Shown here: in pieces, positions 35,372-44,444 of the stretch | How the letters are laid out: every line of letters begins with the position of its first letter | How positions within the stretch are numbered: the stretch's first letter is position 1 | From: Phormidium tenue FACHB-1050 | Lineage (GTDB): Bacteria > Cyanobacteriota > Cyanobacteriia > Pseudanabaenales > Pseudanabaenaceae | Assembly: GCF_014696925.1 (NCBI RefSeq) | Contig: NZ_JACJQY010000019.1 | Location: forward strand, 29,293-93,292 | Direction: 5' to 3' | Length of the DNA stretch: 64,000 bases | Notes under the pieces: generated by a model | Databases searched by the model: none | Told to the model about the DNA's origin: nothing | What the model saw: the letters and a program-made list of their open reading frames with translations, nothing else | Made by a program: the position numbers and the translations under genes

Positions 35372-35411
35372 AATGATAAAATCATAGAATACAATCTATG
35401 ATTTTGTCATT
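35372..35411. promoter_or_regulatory. Inverted repeat immediately upstream of the LysR gene
   Basis: AATGATAAAATCATAG and CTATGATTTTGTCATT, 16-bp arms with one mismatch and an 8-bp loop, ending 3 bp before the ATG. It can be an autoregulatory operator or an mRNA stem that hides the ribosome binding site. The inner AATCATAG/CTATGATT part is perfect. Confidence 0.65.
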
Positions 35412-35414
35412 ATT

Positions 35415-36359
35415 ATGAGTTACCACTTATCTGATTCTCAATTAGCTAGTCATATCACCCTGCACCAGTTGCAGGTATTTGAAGTAGCAGCTCGACATGG
35501 GAGCTATACCCGTGCAGCCGAGGAATTATTTCTCACCCAACCCACTGTCTCCATGCAGATTAAACATTTGACAAAGGCGATCGGAATGCCTTTGTTTGAG
35601 CAGGTAGGCAAAAAACTTTTTTTAACTCAGGCTGGTCGAGAGTTGTTTACCACTTGTCAAGAGATTTTTGGACGCATATCTCAATTTGAGATGAGTGTTG
35701 CCGACATGAAGGGACTAAAACAGGGATATCTCAAGATAACAGTGGTGACAACAGCAAAATATGTGATCCCCCGTTTACTTGGTCCATTTTGTCAGCGTTA
35801 TCCTGGGGTAGAAATAGCGCTGAAAGTAACTAACCATAGCGGTATTTTAGAGAGGCTGTCTGAGAATAAGGATGATCTATATATTTTGAGTCAAGTTCCC
35901 GATGAGCCTGATGTAAAGGCGCATCCATTTCTAGCCAACCCATTAGTTGTTCTAGCAAACCATGATCACCCATTAGCGAATGAAAAAAATATTCCGATTC
36001 AAAAGTTAGCTGATGAGCCTTTTATCACGAGAGAGTCGGGTTCTGGGACAAGGGGATATGTACAAAGATTGTTTGATGAACACAAAGTTACGCCCAAAGT
36101 GAAAATGGAGCTTGCGAGTAATGAAGCGATTAAGCAGGCGATCGCAGGTGGTCTAGGTATCTCGATTTTGTCTCGCCATACGATCGCCTTAGAAGGGGCT
36201 TCAGGACAGATTGCGATTTTAGATGTGGAGAATTTTCCGATCCATTGTCACTGGTATGTTATTCATCTAGCAGGTAAGCAGCTATCGGTAGTTGCTCAAG
36301 CTTTTCTGGAGTACTTGCAAACTGAAGGAAAGCAGATTGCGGAAAATACTACATGGTAA
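35415..36359 (+). CDS. LysR-family regulator of the CmpR/NdhR (CcmR) type
   Basis: 314 aa. Winged HTH: TLHQLQVFEVAARHGSYTRAAEELFLTQPTVSMQIKHLTKAIG, then an effector domain with VVTTAKYVIPRLLGPFCQRYPG and SNEAIKQAIAGGLGISILSRHT. This is the cyanobacterial group that controls inorganic carbon uptake genes in response to 2-phosphoglycolate or 2-oxoglutarate. I cannot tell CmpR from NdhR by sequence alone. No carbon uptake gene is adjacent. An inverted repeat covers the leader. Confidence 0.9.
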   Translation: MSYHLSDSQLASHITLHQLQVFEVAARHGSYTRAAEELFLTQPTVSMQIKHLTKAIGMPLFEQVGKKLFLTQAGRELFTTCQEIFGRISQFEMSVADMKGLKQGYLKITVVTTAKYVIPRLLGPFCQRYPGVEIALKVTNHSGILERLSENKDDLYILSQVPDEPDVKAHPFLANPLVVLANHDHPLANEKNIPIQKLADEPFITRESGSGTRGYVQRLFDEHKVTPKVKMELASNEAIKQAIAGGLGISILSRHTIALEGASGQIAILDVENFPIHCHWYVIHLAGKQLSVVAQAFLEYLQTEGKQIAENTTW

Positions 36360-36391
36360 AAGAGAGTGAATGCTTTGCATTCACTCTCTTT
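36359..36391 (+). terminator. Terminator of the LysR gene
   Basis: AAAGAGAGTGAATGC-TTT-GCATTCACTCTCTTT, perfect 15-bp arms overlapping the stop codon. Apex ATGC-TTT-GCAT. Confidence 0.88.
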
Positions 36392-36398
36392 AAGAAAA

Positions 36399-36469
<71 letters not shown>

Positions 36470-36523
36470 GAACGGATAATGAGTATAACAAACTAATGTA
36501 ATTAGTTGCAAATTTTTGATTGC

Positions 36524-36619
36524 TATAGCAAAGCAAGTTTTGCTTAGGACATAAAACCCAAGAATCGAGTGGCGGCGCGAAGCGCCGCCACTCGATTCTT
36601 GGGTTTTATAGCTGTCGCC
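36524..36619. repeat. Hybrid element: family A left end, family B right end
   Basis: Left TATAGCAAAGCAAGTTTTGC is family A; the stem AAAACCCAAGAATCGAGTGG... is perfect around GAA. Directly after the stem comes TATAGCTGTCGCC, the outer end of family B but in the orientation of a left end. Suggests recombination or incomplete transposition between the two families. Confidence 0.7.
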
Positions 36620-36638
36620 GAAGGCGATTGGAAACACC

Positions 36639-36677
36639 AAAATCAAGCTTGAAGCGACTTGCTTCAAGCTTAATTTT
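36639..36677 (-). terminator. Terminator of the HlyC/CorC gene
   Basis: AAAATCAAGCTTGAAGC/GCTTCAAGCTTAATTTT, 17-bp arms with one mismatch and loop GACTT, overlapping the stop codon at 36676. Confidence 0.8.
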
Positions 36678-38019
36678 AGGTTCGCTTAGTAGTTTTGGGT
36701 TCGTCATCTACTAGTGGTAATGGTGGAGAGAGATTAACTAGTACTTTATCGACACGGTTACCATCCATATCAACAACTTCAAAGCGCATTCTTTCCCAAG
36801 TAAAGTGTTCGCCAACCATGGGAATATGCCTGAGATAGGTCATCATCAATCCGCCGAGGGTGTGGTAATTATGATCTTTTTCATAGGGTAGCTCCTCAAC
36901 TTCGAGGATTTCTTTGAGGCGATCGCTGGAAATCATGCCATCGATCAACCAAGAACCATCTTCTCGTTGCATCGCATCGGGATCTCCTTGGCGATCGCTG
37001 GATGGCAAGTCACCAACGATCGCTTCGAGCAAATCTGTAAGTGTCACAAGTCCCTCAACACCACCATACTCATCAGTCACCATCGCCACGCGATCGCCAG
37101 ATTGCTTGAACTGCTCTAATACGCTCAAGGCACTAGCTGTCTCCGCAACATACAGAGGTGGACTGCTAACTTTAACTAGATCGATCTGCTGACCCTTAAG
37201 ACTTGCATTGAGGAATTCTTTGATTTCGACAATACCGACGCAATCATCAAGGTTTTCTCTGGCTACGGGAAAGCGTGAATGTCCACTCTCCAAAACTTCG
37301 CGCTGCGTTTCTTCAAACGGGGCATCGACATCCAGCCAGTCGATCTCGGTGCGCGGAGTCATTAGAGATTTAATCGGGCGATCGCCTAAACGAAAAACAC
37401 GCTCAACCATGTCATGCTCAGCTTCTTCAAACATTCCCGACTCAGCACCCTGAGCAATCATCACCTTAATTTCTTCTTCTGTAACTTGAGACTCTTCAGT
37501 TATCTGAATCCCTAAAATGCTCAGTAACGCTTCAGTTGAGATGCTCAACAAATAAACTACAGGAGTACCAATATTGGCAAGAAATCGCATTGGCGGGGCA
37601 ACAGCACAGGCAATCTGCTCAGCATTGCTCATTGCTAAGCGCTTAGGTACAAGCTCACCAACCACCAGAGATAGGTAAGTAATGATACCGACCACAATCG
37701 CAAAGCTAAGGGTTTCGCTATAGGGTAGTAACAGAGGGACAGTATCTAATGACTTTTGCAAGGTTTTTGCAACGGTTGCGCCGCCCAATGCACCGCTTAA
37801 AATCCCGATTAAGGTAATGCCAATTTGTACAGTTGACAAAAAATTATTAGGTGAGGCGATCAGTCTTAAAGCTGCTCTGGCTTTTGCATTTCCTTCCTTT
37901 GCCCACTGCTCTAGGCGCACTCTGCGAGCAGAAACAATCGCTAGCTCGGACATCGAAAAAACACCATTGGCAATAATTAGCAAAATGATGAGTAAAGCTT
38001 CAAAAGCGAGGGAAGACAT
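36676..38019 (-). CDS. Hemolysin family protein (DUF21/CNNM - CBS pair - CorC_HlyC)
   Basis: 447 aa. Residues 1-195 form the CNNM (DUF21) membrane domain (LLIILLIIANGVFSMSELAIVSARR, NFLSTVQIGITLIGILSGALGG). A CBS pair spans about 205-335 with LMTPRTEIDWLDVD and DRVAMVTDEYGGVEGLVTLTDLLEAIVGD. The CorC_HlyC domain covers about 350-435 (WLIDGMISSDRLKEILEV). The family handles Mg2+ or other divalent cations; the name hemolysin is historical. Start ATG 38019. Confidence 0.92.
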   Translation of the reverse strand: MSSLAFEALLIILLIIANGVFSMSELAIVSARRVRLEQWAKEGNAKARAALRLIASPNNFLSTVQIGITLIGILSGALGGATVAKTLQKSLDTVPLLLPYSETLSFAIVVGIITYLSLVVGELVPKRLAMSNAEQIACAVAPPMRFLANIGTPVVYLLSISTEALLSILGIQITEESQVTEEEIKVMIAQGAESGMFEEAEHDMVERVFRLGDRPIKSLMTPRTEIDWLDVDAPFEETQREVLESGHSRFPVARENLDDCVGIVEIKEFLNASLKGQQIDLVKVSSPPLYVAETASALSVLEQFKQSGDRVAMVTDEYGGVEGLVTLTDLLEAIVGDLPSSDRQGDPDAMQREDGSWLIDGMISSDRLKEILEVEELPYEKDHNYHTLGGLMMTYLRHIPMVGEHFTWERMRFEVVDMDGNRVDKVLVNLSPPLPLVDDEPKTTKRT

Positions 38020-38143
38020 TGTTTTGGGTCAGAACGACTTTATGGGAATCGTTTGTGAAATTTGTTAATAGTAGATATATATTCTCATACCAAATTTTGT
38101 GTCAAGTTGCTTAAGACTACAATAAAGGGTTAGCAATTAATGC

Positions 38144-38184
38144 AGATTTTTAATGGCGGGGCAAAGCCGCGCCATTAAAAATCT
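38144..38184. repeat. Family E hairpin, copy 4
   Basis: AGATTTTTAATGGCG...CGCCATTAAAAATCT with GGGGC-AAA-GCCGC at the tip. It is 18 bp from the malQ stop and probably acts as its terminator. Confidence 0.72.
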
Positions 38185-38202
38185 AAATCGTACAGATATT
38201 TT

Positions 38203-39732
38203 TTAGCGGCTATACAGTTTGGTAATTTCGAGTAGGCGATCGCTGAGATCTTGATTGAGCAAGTTGGGATCGCTATAGCGCCAGCCCCAATTTCCTGTCG
38301 CCGTACCTGGAGTATTCATCCGTCCACTGTTATCTAAACCAAGGACATCTTGTAACGGAACAATCGCAATTACCGACACAGCCGCCATCGCCATGCGGAT
38401 TAGCACCCAGTTGATCGGCTCACCTGCGGCAAACCCAACTATATATTTGTAGAACAATTCCTTTTCGTACTTACTTGCCCTTTGCCACCAACCTACAGCC
38501 GTGTCATTGTCATGGGTTCCTGTGTAGACAGCACTATTTCGCACATAGTTGTGTGGCAAATGGAAATTGTCCGAGCCACCGCCAAAGGCAAACATCAGGA
38601 CGCGCATTCCCGGAAAACCAAAGTCATCGCGCAATTTATCAACTTCAGGAGTGATCACACCAAGATCTTCGGCAAGAATTGGCAACTCACCCATTACTTC
38701 ATAAAGCCTTGTAAATAGTTCTGTCCCAGTAGCAACTTTCCATTCGCCCTTAATTGCAGTTTCTTCACCTGCGGGAACTTGCCAAAAAGCCTCAAAGCCT
38801 CGGAAGTGATCGATCCGAATAATATCTACATACCGATTTAAAAAGCGGAAGCGATCGATCCACCATGCAAAGTCAGTTTCTTGGAGATATTCCCAGTTAT
38901 AGACGGGGTTTCCCCATAGCTGACCTGTGGCGCTGAAATAGTCGGGTGGTACTCCTGCCATTTGTGAGACTTCATAGGTTTCAGGATCGAGAGCAAAGTT
39001 TTCGGGGTTTGCCCAGACATCAGCGCTATTGTGGGATACATAAATGGGAATATCACCAATAATCTGAATGTTTCGCATATTGGCGTATTGCTTTAGCTTC
39101 AGCCATTGATCAAAAAAGACGAATTGCACAAATCTTTGAAACTCAATTTGCTCGTGCAGTTCTTCGCGCTTTTGTTGCAATGCTTGAGGCTCGCATCTGG
39201 CGATCGCAGGCTCCCAATTATTCCAAAGAATTTTAGGATTTTGTTCATGCAATGCCATGAATAGCACATAGTCTTCGAGCCAGTCAGATTCTTCGTAGCA
39301 AAACTTTTTGAACTGCTCTTGGAGCAAATACAGATCGTGGTGGTGTTGGAGATCCTGATCGGTATATCCCTGCTTGAAGCGCTCAAAAGCAAGCTCCAGC
39401 AGTTTCCGTTTGTATGGCATTACTGCCTCAAAATCAACACGATCTTGATCAAAATCAGGAATATCAGCCCAATCCTCTTCCTTGAGCAAATGTTGCTTTG
39501 CTAACAGTTCAGGGCTGATCAGATAAAGGCTACCTGCGATCGCGCTAAAGCTCATATAAGGAGAGTTACCATATCCCGTGGGGCCAAGGGGTAGCACTTG
39601 CCAAAGCTTTTGACCACTGCGCGATAAAAACTCAATAAACTGATAAGCCGTCTCTCCTAAATCCCCAATCCCAAATTTGCTGGGTAGTGAGGTCGGATGC
39701 AACAAAATTCCACTAGCACGTTGAAAAGCCAT
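38203..39732 (-). CDS. malQ: 4-alpha-glucanotransferase (amylomaltase)
   Basis: 509 aa from ATG 39732 (MAFQRASGILLHPTSLPS); a GTG two codons earlier is the track start. GH77 motifs: SKFGIGDLG, LPLGPTGYGNSPYMS, IGDIPIYVSHNSADVWANP, IIRIDHFRGFEAFWQVP (catalytic Asp), LAEDLGVITPEV, YTGTHDNDTAVGW. It transfers alpha-1,4-glucan segments during glycogen turnover. It is monocistronic here. Confidence 0.97.
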   Translation of the reverse strand: MAFQRASGILLHPTSLPSKFGIGDLGETAYQFIEFLSRSGQKLWQVLPLGPTGYGNSPYMSFSAIAGSLYLISPELLAKQHLLKEEDWADIPDFDQDRVDFEAVMPYKRKLLELAFERFKQGYTDQDLQHHHDLYLLQEQFKKFCYEESDWLEDYVLFMALHEQNPKILWNNWEPAIARCEPQALQQKREELHEQIEFQRFVQFVFFDQWLKLKQYANMRNIQIIGDIPIYVSHNSADVWANPENFALDPETYEVSQMAGVPPDYFSATGQLWGNPVYNWEYLQETDFAWWIDRFRFLNRYVDIIRIDHFRGFEAFWQVPAGEETAIKGEWKVATGTELFTRLYEVMGELPILAEDLGVITPEVDKLRDDFGFPGMRVLMFAFGGGSDNFHLPHNYVRNSAVYTGTHDNDTAVGWWQRASKYEKELFYKYIVGFAAGEPINWVLIRMAMAAVSVIAIVPLQDVLGLDNSGRMNTPGTATGNWGWRYSDPNLLNQDLSDRLLEITKLYSR

Positions 39733-39770
39733 AAACACAAAATTTCTAGATCTGGCTTTACTTTACCTCC

Positions 39771-40175
39771 TTATGTAGAGAAGTTTGCAAATGAACATAC
39801 GCTTATTGATTGCTCTAATTCTCCCTGCTCATTATAAAATCTTATTTCACCTTGCTCATTACATAGCCATACTTCAAGAGCTTGAGCTTCAAAACAAAGA
39901 TTTTTTCTTGAATTCCATTTCACCCCAAGTGTTATCAATAGATTTAACTTCTATACAAATTTCTGGAGATATAGATAAGGATACTTCATCTTGGATTTTG
40001 TCAAATCTTGCTTCCGAACACCACACAACATCCGCAACCTTAAAACTGTCTGTAGTGTTAATCGAACATTCTGACATCACTTCCCCATTACTTAGTAAAG
40101 ATCCTCATACACTTGGCGGCAGATATATAAAAAAAATATTTGATACTGCGATCGCTATACTTACAAGACAAAAAT
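39771..40175 (-). pseudogene. Uma2-family endonuclease relic
   Basis: Minus-strand translation gives FKVADVVWCSEARFDKI, then SPEICIEVKSIDNTWGEM and FKKKSLF followed by TGA. The next frame continues FEAQALEVWLCNEQGEIRFYNEQGE to a TAA at 39771. Together these are the core of a Uma2 (PD-(D/E)XK-like) protein split by a frameshift. Upstream, the codons for YLPPSV are cut by TGA at 40105. Uma2 genes are very numerous in cyanobacteria, often decayed. The plus-strand ORF 39785-40177 in the track is its shadow. Confidence 0.8.
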
Positions 40176-40237
40176 AAGATTAGTTGATTGACCTTAAATA
40201 CAAAACCAAGATAGAATAAGATTAGTTGACTAATCTT
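40176..40237. promoter_or_regulatory. Candidate operator array upstream of the AAA/DUF4143 gene
   Basis: AAGATTAGTTGACTAATCTT at 40218-40237 is a 9-2-9 perfect palindrome ending 11 bp before the start codon. AATAAGATTAGTTGA recurs 42 bp upstream (40174), close to four helical turns, so two sites could face the same side of DNA. Confidence 0.6.
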
Positions 40238-40248
40238 GTTTAAGATCT

Positions 40249-41721
40249 ATGCTAGAAATTTCAGAAATAGATATTTTGTCCCGACTTCGGTTTGATAATC
40301 CTTGGTGGGAACTAGGTATAGAAGGGAAAATAACTTACGAAAATACGCCTCGGCGCAAGTACTTCGAGACTTTTTATGAAAATATTTTGGATGTAAATGT
40401 TCGTCGAGCGATCGTTTTAATGGGACCAAGGCGCGTTGGTAAAACAGTTATGGTTTATCACACCATTCGCGCACTCTTAGACTCTGGGGTAGAAGCAAAA
40501 AATATTCTATATATTTCCCTTGAAACTCCAATCTATACTGGACTTCATTTGGAACGAATACTTAATTATTTCCAGAAACTTTTTGAACATAAACGTAATG
40601 CAAGACTGTTTGTTTTCTTTGACGAAATCCAGTATTTGCGTGATTGGGAAGTCCATCTTAAATCTCTAGTTGATTCATACGCAGACTATCGCTTTATTGC
40701 CACAGGTTCTGCGGCGGCGGCATTAAGACTAAAGAGTAATGAGTCTGGTGCTGGTCGCTTTAGCGATTATGTTCTGCCGCCATTAACTTTCGCTGAGTAC
40801 TTAATGTTTATTGGGCGAGAAACAGAACTTATAAAGTTCACGCCGATTGAAGATTTTGATTTAGACAAAAATGAATATTCTGTTACAAATATTAAAGCGC
40901 TCAATGAAGAGTTTATAAACTACTTAAACTTTGGTGGATATCCAGAAGCAGTCTTTTCTGAAACCATCAGGCAAAATCCTAGTCAGTATATCAAAAGTGA
41001 CATTATCGATAAGGTATTACTCCGAGATCTCCCAAGTCTTTACGGTATTAACGACATTCAAGAATTAAATAGACTATTTACGACCCTAGCTTACAACTCT
41101 GGGAATGAGGTGAGCTTGGATGGATTATCTAAATCCTCTGGTGTTGCTAAAAATACGATCAAGCGTTATCTCGAATATCTTGAGGCTGCGTTCCTAATTC
41201 GACGTGTTGAGCGAATAGACAACAATGCAAAGAGATTTAAGAGAGCGATGTGTTTCAAGGTTTACCTAACCAATCCATCCATGAGAGCCGCATTATTTGG
41301 ACAGATTGATGAAAGTTCCGAATCTATAGGAGCGATGACGGAAACTGCAATTTTTAGTCAATGGCAGCACAGCAAAATTACTGAACTTTATTGTGCAAGA
41401 TGGAAGTCTGGAGAGGTTGATATCGTACATTTAGATAAGGTTAATCAATTACCTTCTTGGATTGTGGAAGTTAAGTGGAGCGATCGCCCTTATAGAACAC
41501 TTGCAGAGCTTGATAATTGTGTTGAATTTGTGAACAAGCATCCTGATATTTCTCAACCAATTTTGATAACTAGTCAAACTATTTCAGATAAAGACATTCA
41601 CTATAAAGGAGTAGAGTTTGAATTTTGCCCCTCCAGTCTTTACGCTTATCTACTAGGAGCAAATTTATTGAAGTATATTGACAATAAGCTGGTTAGGCGG
41701 AGAGTTTCAGAAGAAATTTGA
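40249..41721 (+). CDS. AAA ATPase with DUF4143 (AAA_14 family)
   Basis: 490 aa. Walker A GPRRVGKTVMV at about residue 60, Walker B LFVFFDEIQYL, sensor ATGSAAAAL. The C-terminal DUF4143 part has YLEYLEAAFLIRRVERI followed by a nuclease-like WKSGEVDIVHL and IVEVKWSDR motif. These STAND-like/AAA_14 proteins are widespread, with no firm role; some belong to toxin-antitoxin-like or defence loci. It sits next to the Uma2 relic with an apparent operator in front. Confidence 0.85.
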   Translation: MLEISEIDILSRLRFDNPWWELGIEGKITYENTPRRKYFETFYENILDVNVRRAIVLMGPRRVGKTVMVYHTIRALLDSGVEAKNILYISLETPIYTGLHLERILNYFQKLFEHKRNARLFVFFDEIQYLRDWEVHLKSLVDSYADYRFIATGSAAAALRLKSNESGAGRFSDYVLPPLTFAEYLMFIGRETELIKFTPIEDFDLDKNEYSVTNIKALNEEFINYLNFGGYPEAVFSETIRQNPSQYIKSDIIDKVLLRDLPSLYGINDIQELNRLFTTLAYNSGNEVSLDGLSKSSGVAKNTIKRYLEYLEAAFLIRRVERIDNNAKRFKRAMCFKVYLTNPSMRAALFGQIDESSESIGAMTETAIFSQWQHSKITELYCARWKSGEVDIVHLDKVNQLPSWIVEVKWSDRPYRTLAELDNCVEFVNKHPDISQPILITSQTISDKDIHYKGVEFEFCPSSLYAYLLGANLLKYIDNKLVRRRVSEEI

Positions 41722-41838
41722 TGAAAATGCTATGTTTGCCAAAAGCGATCGCCACCGCAATTTTTTCTGATCGCGATCAATGTCACGGCGGTAACGGTAA
41801 ATTAGTAGGTAGAACCAAAAGCAAAAGCAAAATTAGAT

Positions 41839-43272
41839 ATGTTTGATGAAATCGCCGATAAATTTGAGGCGGCTTGGAAAAAGTTACGCGGACAGGACAA
41901 AATCTCGGACTCTAATATCCAAGGCGCGATTCGCGAAGTACGCAGGGCGCTATTAGAGGCAGATGTCAACCTACAAGTTGTCAAAGAATTTGTCGAAGAA
42001 ATCTCCAAACAGGCTCAAGGCGCTGATGTCATCGCAGGTGTGCGTCCAGATCAGCAATTTATCAAGATCGTCTATGACGAATTGGTAAGGACGATGGGCG
42101 AGGCAAATGTGCCACTCGCCGAAGCAGACAATGCCCCGACAGTAATTTTGATGGCAGGGTTGCAGGGTACAGGTAAAACGACAGCTACCGCAAAATTAGC
42201 TTTACATTTACGCAAACTAGAGCGCACTGCTTTACTCGTAGCAACCGACGTATATCGTCCTGCGGCGATCGACCAGTTGCTCACCCTCGGTAAGCAAATT
42301 AATGTGCCAGTCTTTGAAATGGGAGCAGATGCTGACCCTGTAGAGATTGCCCGTCAAGGATTGGCAAAGGCGAAGGAATTGGGCGTTAATACCGTGATTG
42401 TGGATACGGCGGGACGCTTGCAGATCGATCGCGACATGATGGATGAACTCAAGCGCGTCAAGGATGCAATTAATCCCGATGAAGTGCTGCTGGTTGTCGA
42501 TGCGATGACAGGGCAAGAGGCGGCGACCTTGACCCGTACTTTCCATGATGAGATTGGGGTGACGGGCGCAATCTTGACCAAGATGGACGGCGATACTCGT
42601 GGTGGTGCAGCGCTATCGGTGCGCCAGATTTCGGGACAGCCAATTAAGTTTATCGGTGTTGGTGAAAAAGTTGAGGCGTTGCAACCCTTCTATCCTGAGC
42701 GTATGGCTTCGCGGATTTTGGGTATGGGCGATGTGCTGACGCTAGTTGAGAAAGCTCAAGAAGAAATCGATCTCACCGATGCCGCTAATCTCCAAGAAAA
42801 GATTTTGAGTGCCAAGTTTGACTTTGATGACTTCCTAAAGAATACCCGCATGATGAAAAACATGGGTTCTTTCGGAGGAATGTTGAAGATGCTCCCTGGA
42901 ATGAAAATCAATGACGCACAAATCCAAGAGGCTGAAAAGCAACTCAAGCGTTGTGAATCGATGATTAGCTCCATGACTAAACAAGAACGCAAAGATCCCG
43001 ACCTGATCGCCAAAAGCCCTAGCCGTAAACAACGAATTGCCAATGGTGCTGGTTACAAACTTCAGGATGTGACTAAGCTCGTTGCAGATTTCCAAAAGAT
43101 GAGAGCCTTGATGCAGCAAATGGGACAAGGCAAAATGCCCAACTTCCCCGGAATGCCAAATATGGGCGGCGGCGGATTCCCTGGAATGGGTGGTATGGGC
43201 AACCAAGCACCATCGGGTAATCCTGTTTATGGCAAGAAAAAGAAAAAGAAAAAGGGATTTGGCGAGTTGTAG
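41839..43272 (+). CDS. ffh: Signal recognition particle protein Ffh
   Basis: 477 aa. N domain to about 85, GTPase G domain with GLQGTGKTTATAKLA, DTAGRLQID, TKMDGDTRGGAALS, and a methionine-rich M domain (MMKNMGSFGGMLKMLPGM, RALMQQMGQGKMP) that binds signal sequences and 4.5S RNA. The C-terminus is rich in Met/Gly and ends in seven lysines and GFGEL. Targets membrane proteins, including thylakoid proteins, to SecYEG through FtsY. Confidence 0.98.
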   Translation: MFDEIADKFEAAWKKLRGQDKISDSNIQGAIREVRRALLEADVNLQVVKEFVEEISKQAQGADVIAGVRPDQQFIKIVYDELVRTMGEANVPLAEADNAPTVILMAGLQGTGKTTATAKLALHLRKLERTALLVATDVYRPAAIDQLLTLGKQINVPVFEMGADADPVEIARQGLAKAKELGVNTVIVDTAGRLQIDRDMMDELKRVKDAINPDEVLLVVDAMTGQEAATLTRTFHDEIGVTGAILTKMDGDTRGGAALSVRQISGQPIKFIGVGEKVEALQPFYPERMASRILGMGDVLTLVEKAQEEIDLTDAANLQEKILSAKFDFDDFLKNTRMMKNMGSFGGMLKMLPGMKINDAQIQEAEKQLKRCESMISSMTKQERKDPDLIAKSPSRKQRIANGAGYKLQDVTKLVADFQKMRALMQQMGQGKMPNFPGMPNMGGGGFPGMGGMGNQAPSGNPVYGKKKKKKKGFGEL

Positions 43273-43273
43273 G

Positions 43274-43452
43274 GGTTTAGCATTTGCGCGACTATCTCCA
43301 AACTCTCCACCAAAACCTCAATTCGCAAATGCTAAACCCTCTTTGCTTTAACAGATCAATTTTCCCTGCGTTTTGAGATTAAGGGCAAAGCATTCCCAAA
43401 TTCAAAGGATCTGAAAATTTATCAATTTCTGCGGGAATGCTTTGCCCCTACA
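43274..43452. repeat. Two long-loop inverted repeats downstream of ffh
   Basis: GGGTTTAGCATTTGCG pairs with CGCAAATGCTAAACCC (43275-43341) around a loop of about 35 bases. GGGCAAAGCATTCCCA pairs imperfectly with GGGAATGCTTTGCCC (43383-43451). No gene was seen in this 215-bp gap. Confidence 0.75.
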
Positions 43453-43487
43453 TAAATGGCTTAATCAATCATCAATTACCAAACTAA

Positions 43488-44360
43488 ATGCAACCAAAAA
43501 TCATTATTCATGGCGGTGCAGGTAGCACTGTCGAAAGTAAAGGCGGCTATGAACCTGTCCGCAAATCATTATTTGCGGTTCTGGAAACCGTTTATCCGAT
43601 GCTGCTTAATGGCACGAAGGCGATCGATGCTGTCGTCAAAGCTTGTCAAATGCTCGAAGATGATCCGCGATTTAATGCAGGGACTGGATCGGTTTTACAG
43701 TCCGATGGTCAGGTGCGGATGAGTGCCTCAATTATGGATGGCGATCGCCAAAGTTTTAGTGGTGTCATCAATACGGCGCGAGTTAAAAATCCGATTGATC
43801 TCGCTAAGCATTTGCAAACTAGCGACGATCGCGTTCTCTCTGACTATGGCTCGGCGGAACTCACTCGCGAATTGGGCATTCCAATTTACAATCCCCTCAC
43901 CGATGAACGTCTTGCCGAATGGGTAGAGGAGCGCAAAACTAACTTCACTCGCAAAATGGCAGATGTGGCGATGGGAACAATCGGTGCGGTAGTTCTTGAT
44001 CAATATGGCAGTATTTGCGTGGGAACTTCCACAGGCGGACGAGGCTTTGAGCGTATTGGTCGAGTCAGCGACTCGGCAACTCCTGCGGGTAACTATGCCA
44101 CTAAATTTGCAGGGGTTAGCTGTACAGGTGTCGGTGAAGACATTCTCGATGAAGGCTTTGCGACTAGAGTGGTGGTGCGCGTTACCGATGGCATGACACT
44201 TCAGCAAGCAGTCGAAAAATCAATCAATGAAGCGAAAAGTCGCGATCGCGATTTTGGCGCAATTTGTCTGGATGCTACGGGGGCGATCGCATGGGGCAAA
44301 ACCTGTCCCGTATTGTTCGCTGCATACCATGATGGCGAAAAGATGCAAGATACACTTTAA
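43488..44360 (+). CDS. Isoaspartyl peptidase / L-asparaginase (Ntn hydrolase)
   Basis: 290 aa. Plant-type asparaginase: IIIHGGAGST at the start, DDPRFNAGTGSVLQSDG, self-cleavage and nucleophile threonine in ADVAMGTIGAVVLD, and STGGRGFERIGRVSDSATPAGNYA in the substrate site. The precursor autocleaves before Thr to give alpha and beta subunits. It removes isoaspartyl dipeptides and degrades asparagine; in cyanobacteria it also completes cyanophycin breakdown (beta-Asp-Arg). Confidence 0.95.
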   Translation: MQPKIIIHGGAGSTVESKGGYEPVRKSLFAVLETVYPMLLNGTKAIDAVVKACQMLEDDPRFNAGTGSVLQSDGQVRMSASIMDGDRQSFSGVINTARVKNPIDLAKHLQTSDDRVLSDYGSAELTRELGIPIYNPLTDERLAEWVEERKTNFTRKMADVAMGTIGAVVLDQYGSICVGTSTGGRGFERIGRVSDSATPAGNYATKFAGVSCTGVGEDILDEGFATRVVVRVTDGMTLQQAVEKSINEAKSRDRDFGAICLDATGAIAWGKTCPVLFAAYHDGEKMQDTL

Positions 44361-44394
44361 AGTTAAGGTGAGCTACGCTCACCTTAACTTTAAA
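44356..44394 (+). terminator. Terminator of the asparaginase gene
   Basis: TTTAAAGTTAAGGTGAGC-TAC-GCTCACCTTAACTTTAAA, perfect 18-bp arms including the stop codon. Confidence 0.85.
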
Positions 44395-44444
44395 ATCACG
44401 ATCAAGATGAGCTAAGCTCTTCAAGAGGCATGAACTGAAACTGT

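Noticed and set aside
39785-40177. Plus-strand ORF of 130 aa
   Set aside because: Antisense to a recognisable Uma2 relic; no domain or ribosome binding site.
43728-44207. Minus-strand 159-aa ORF
   Set aside because: Shadow of the asparaginase gene.
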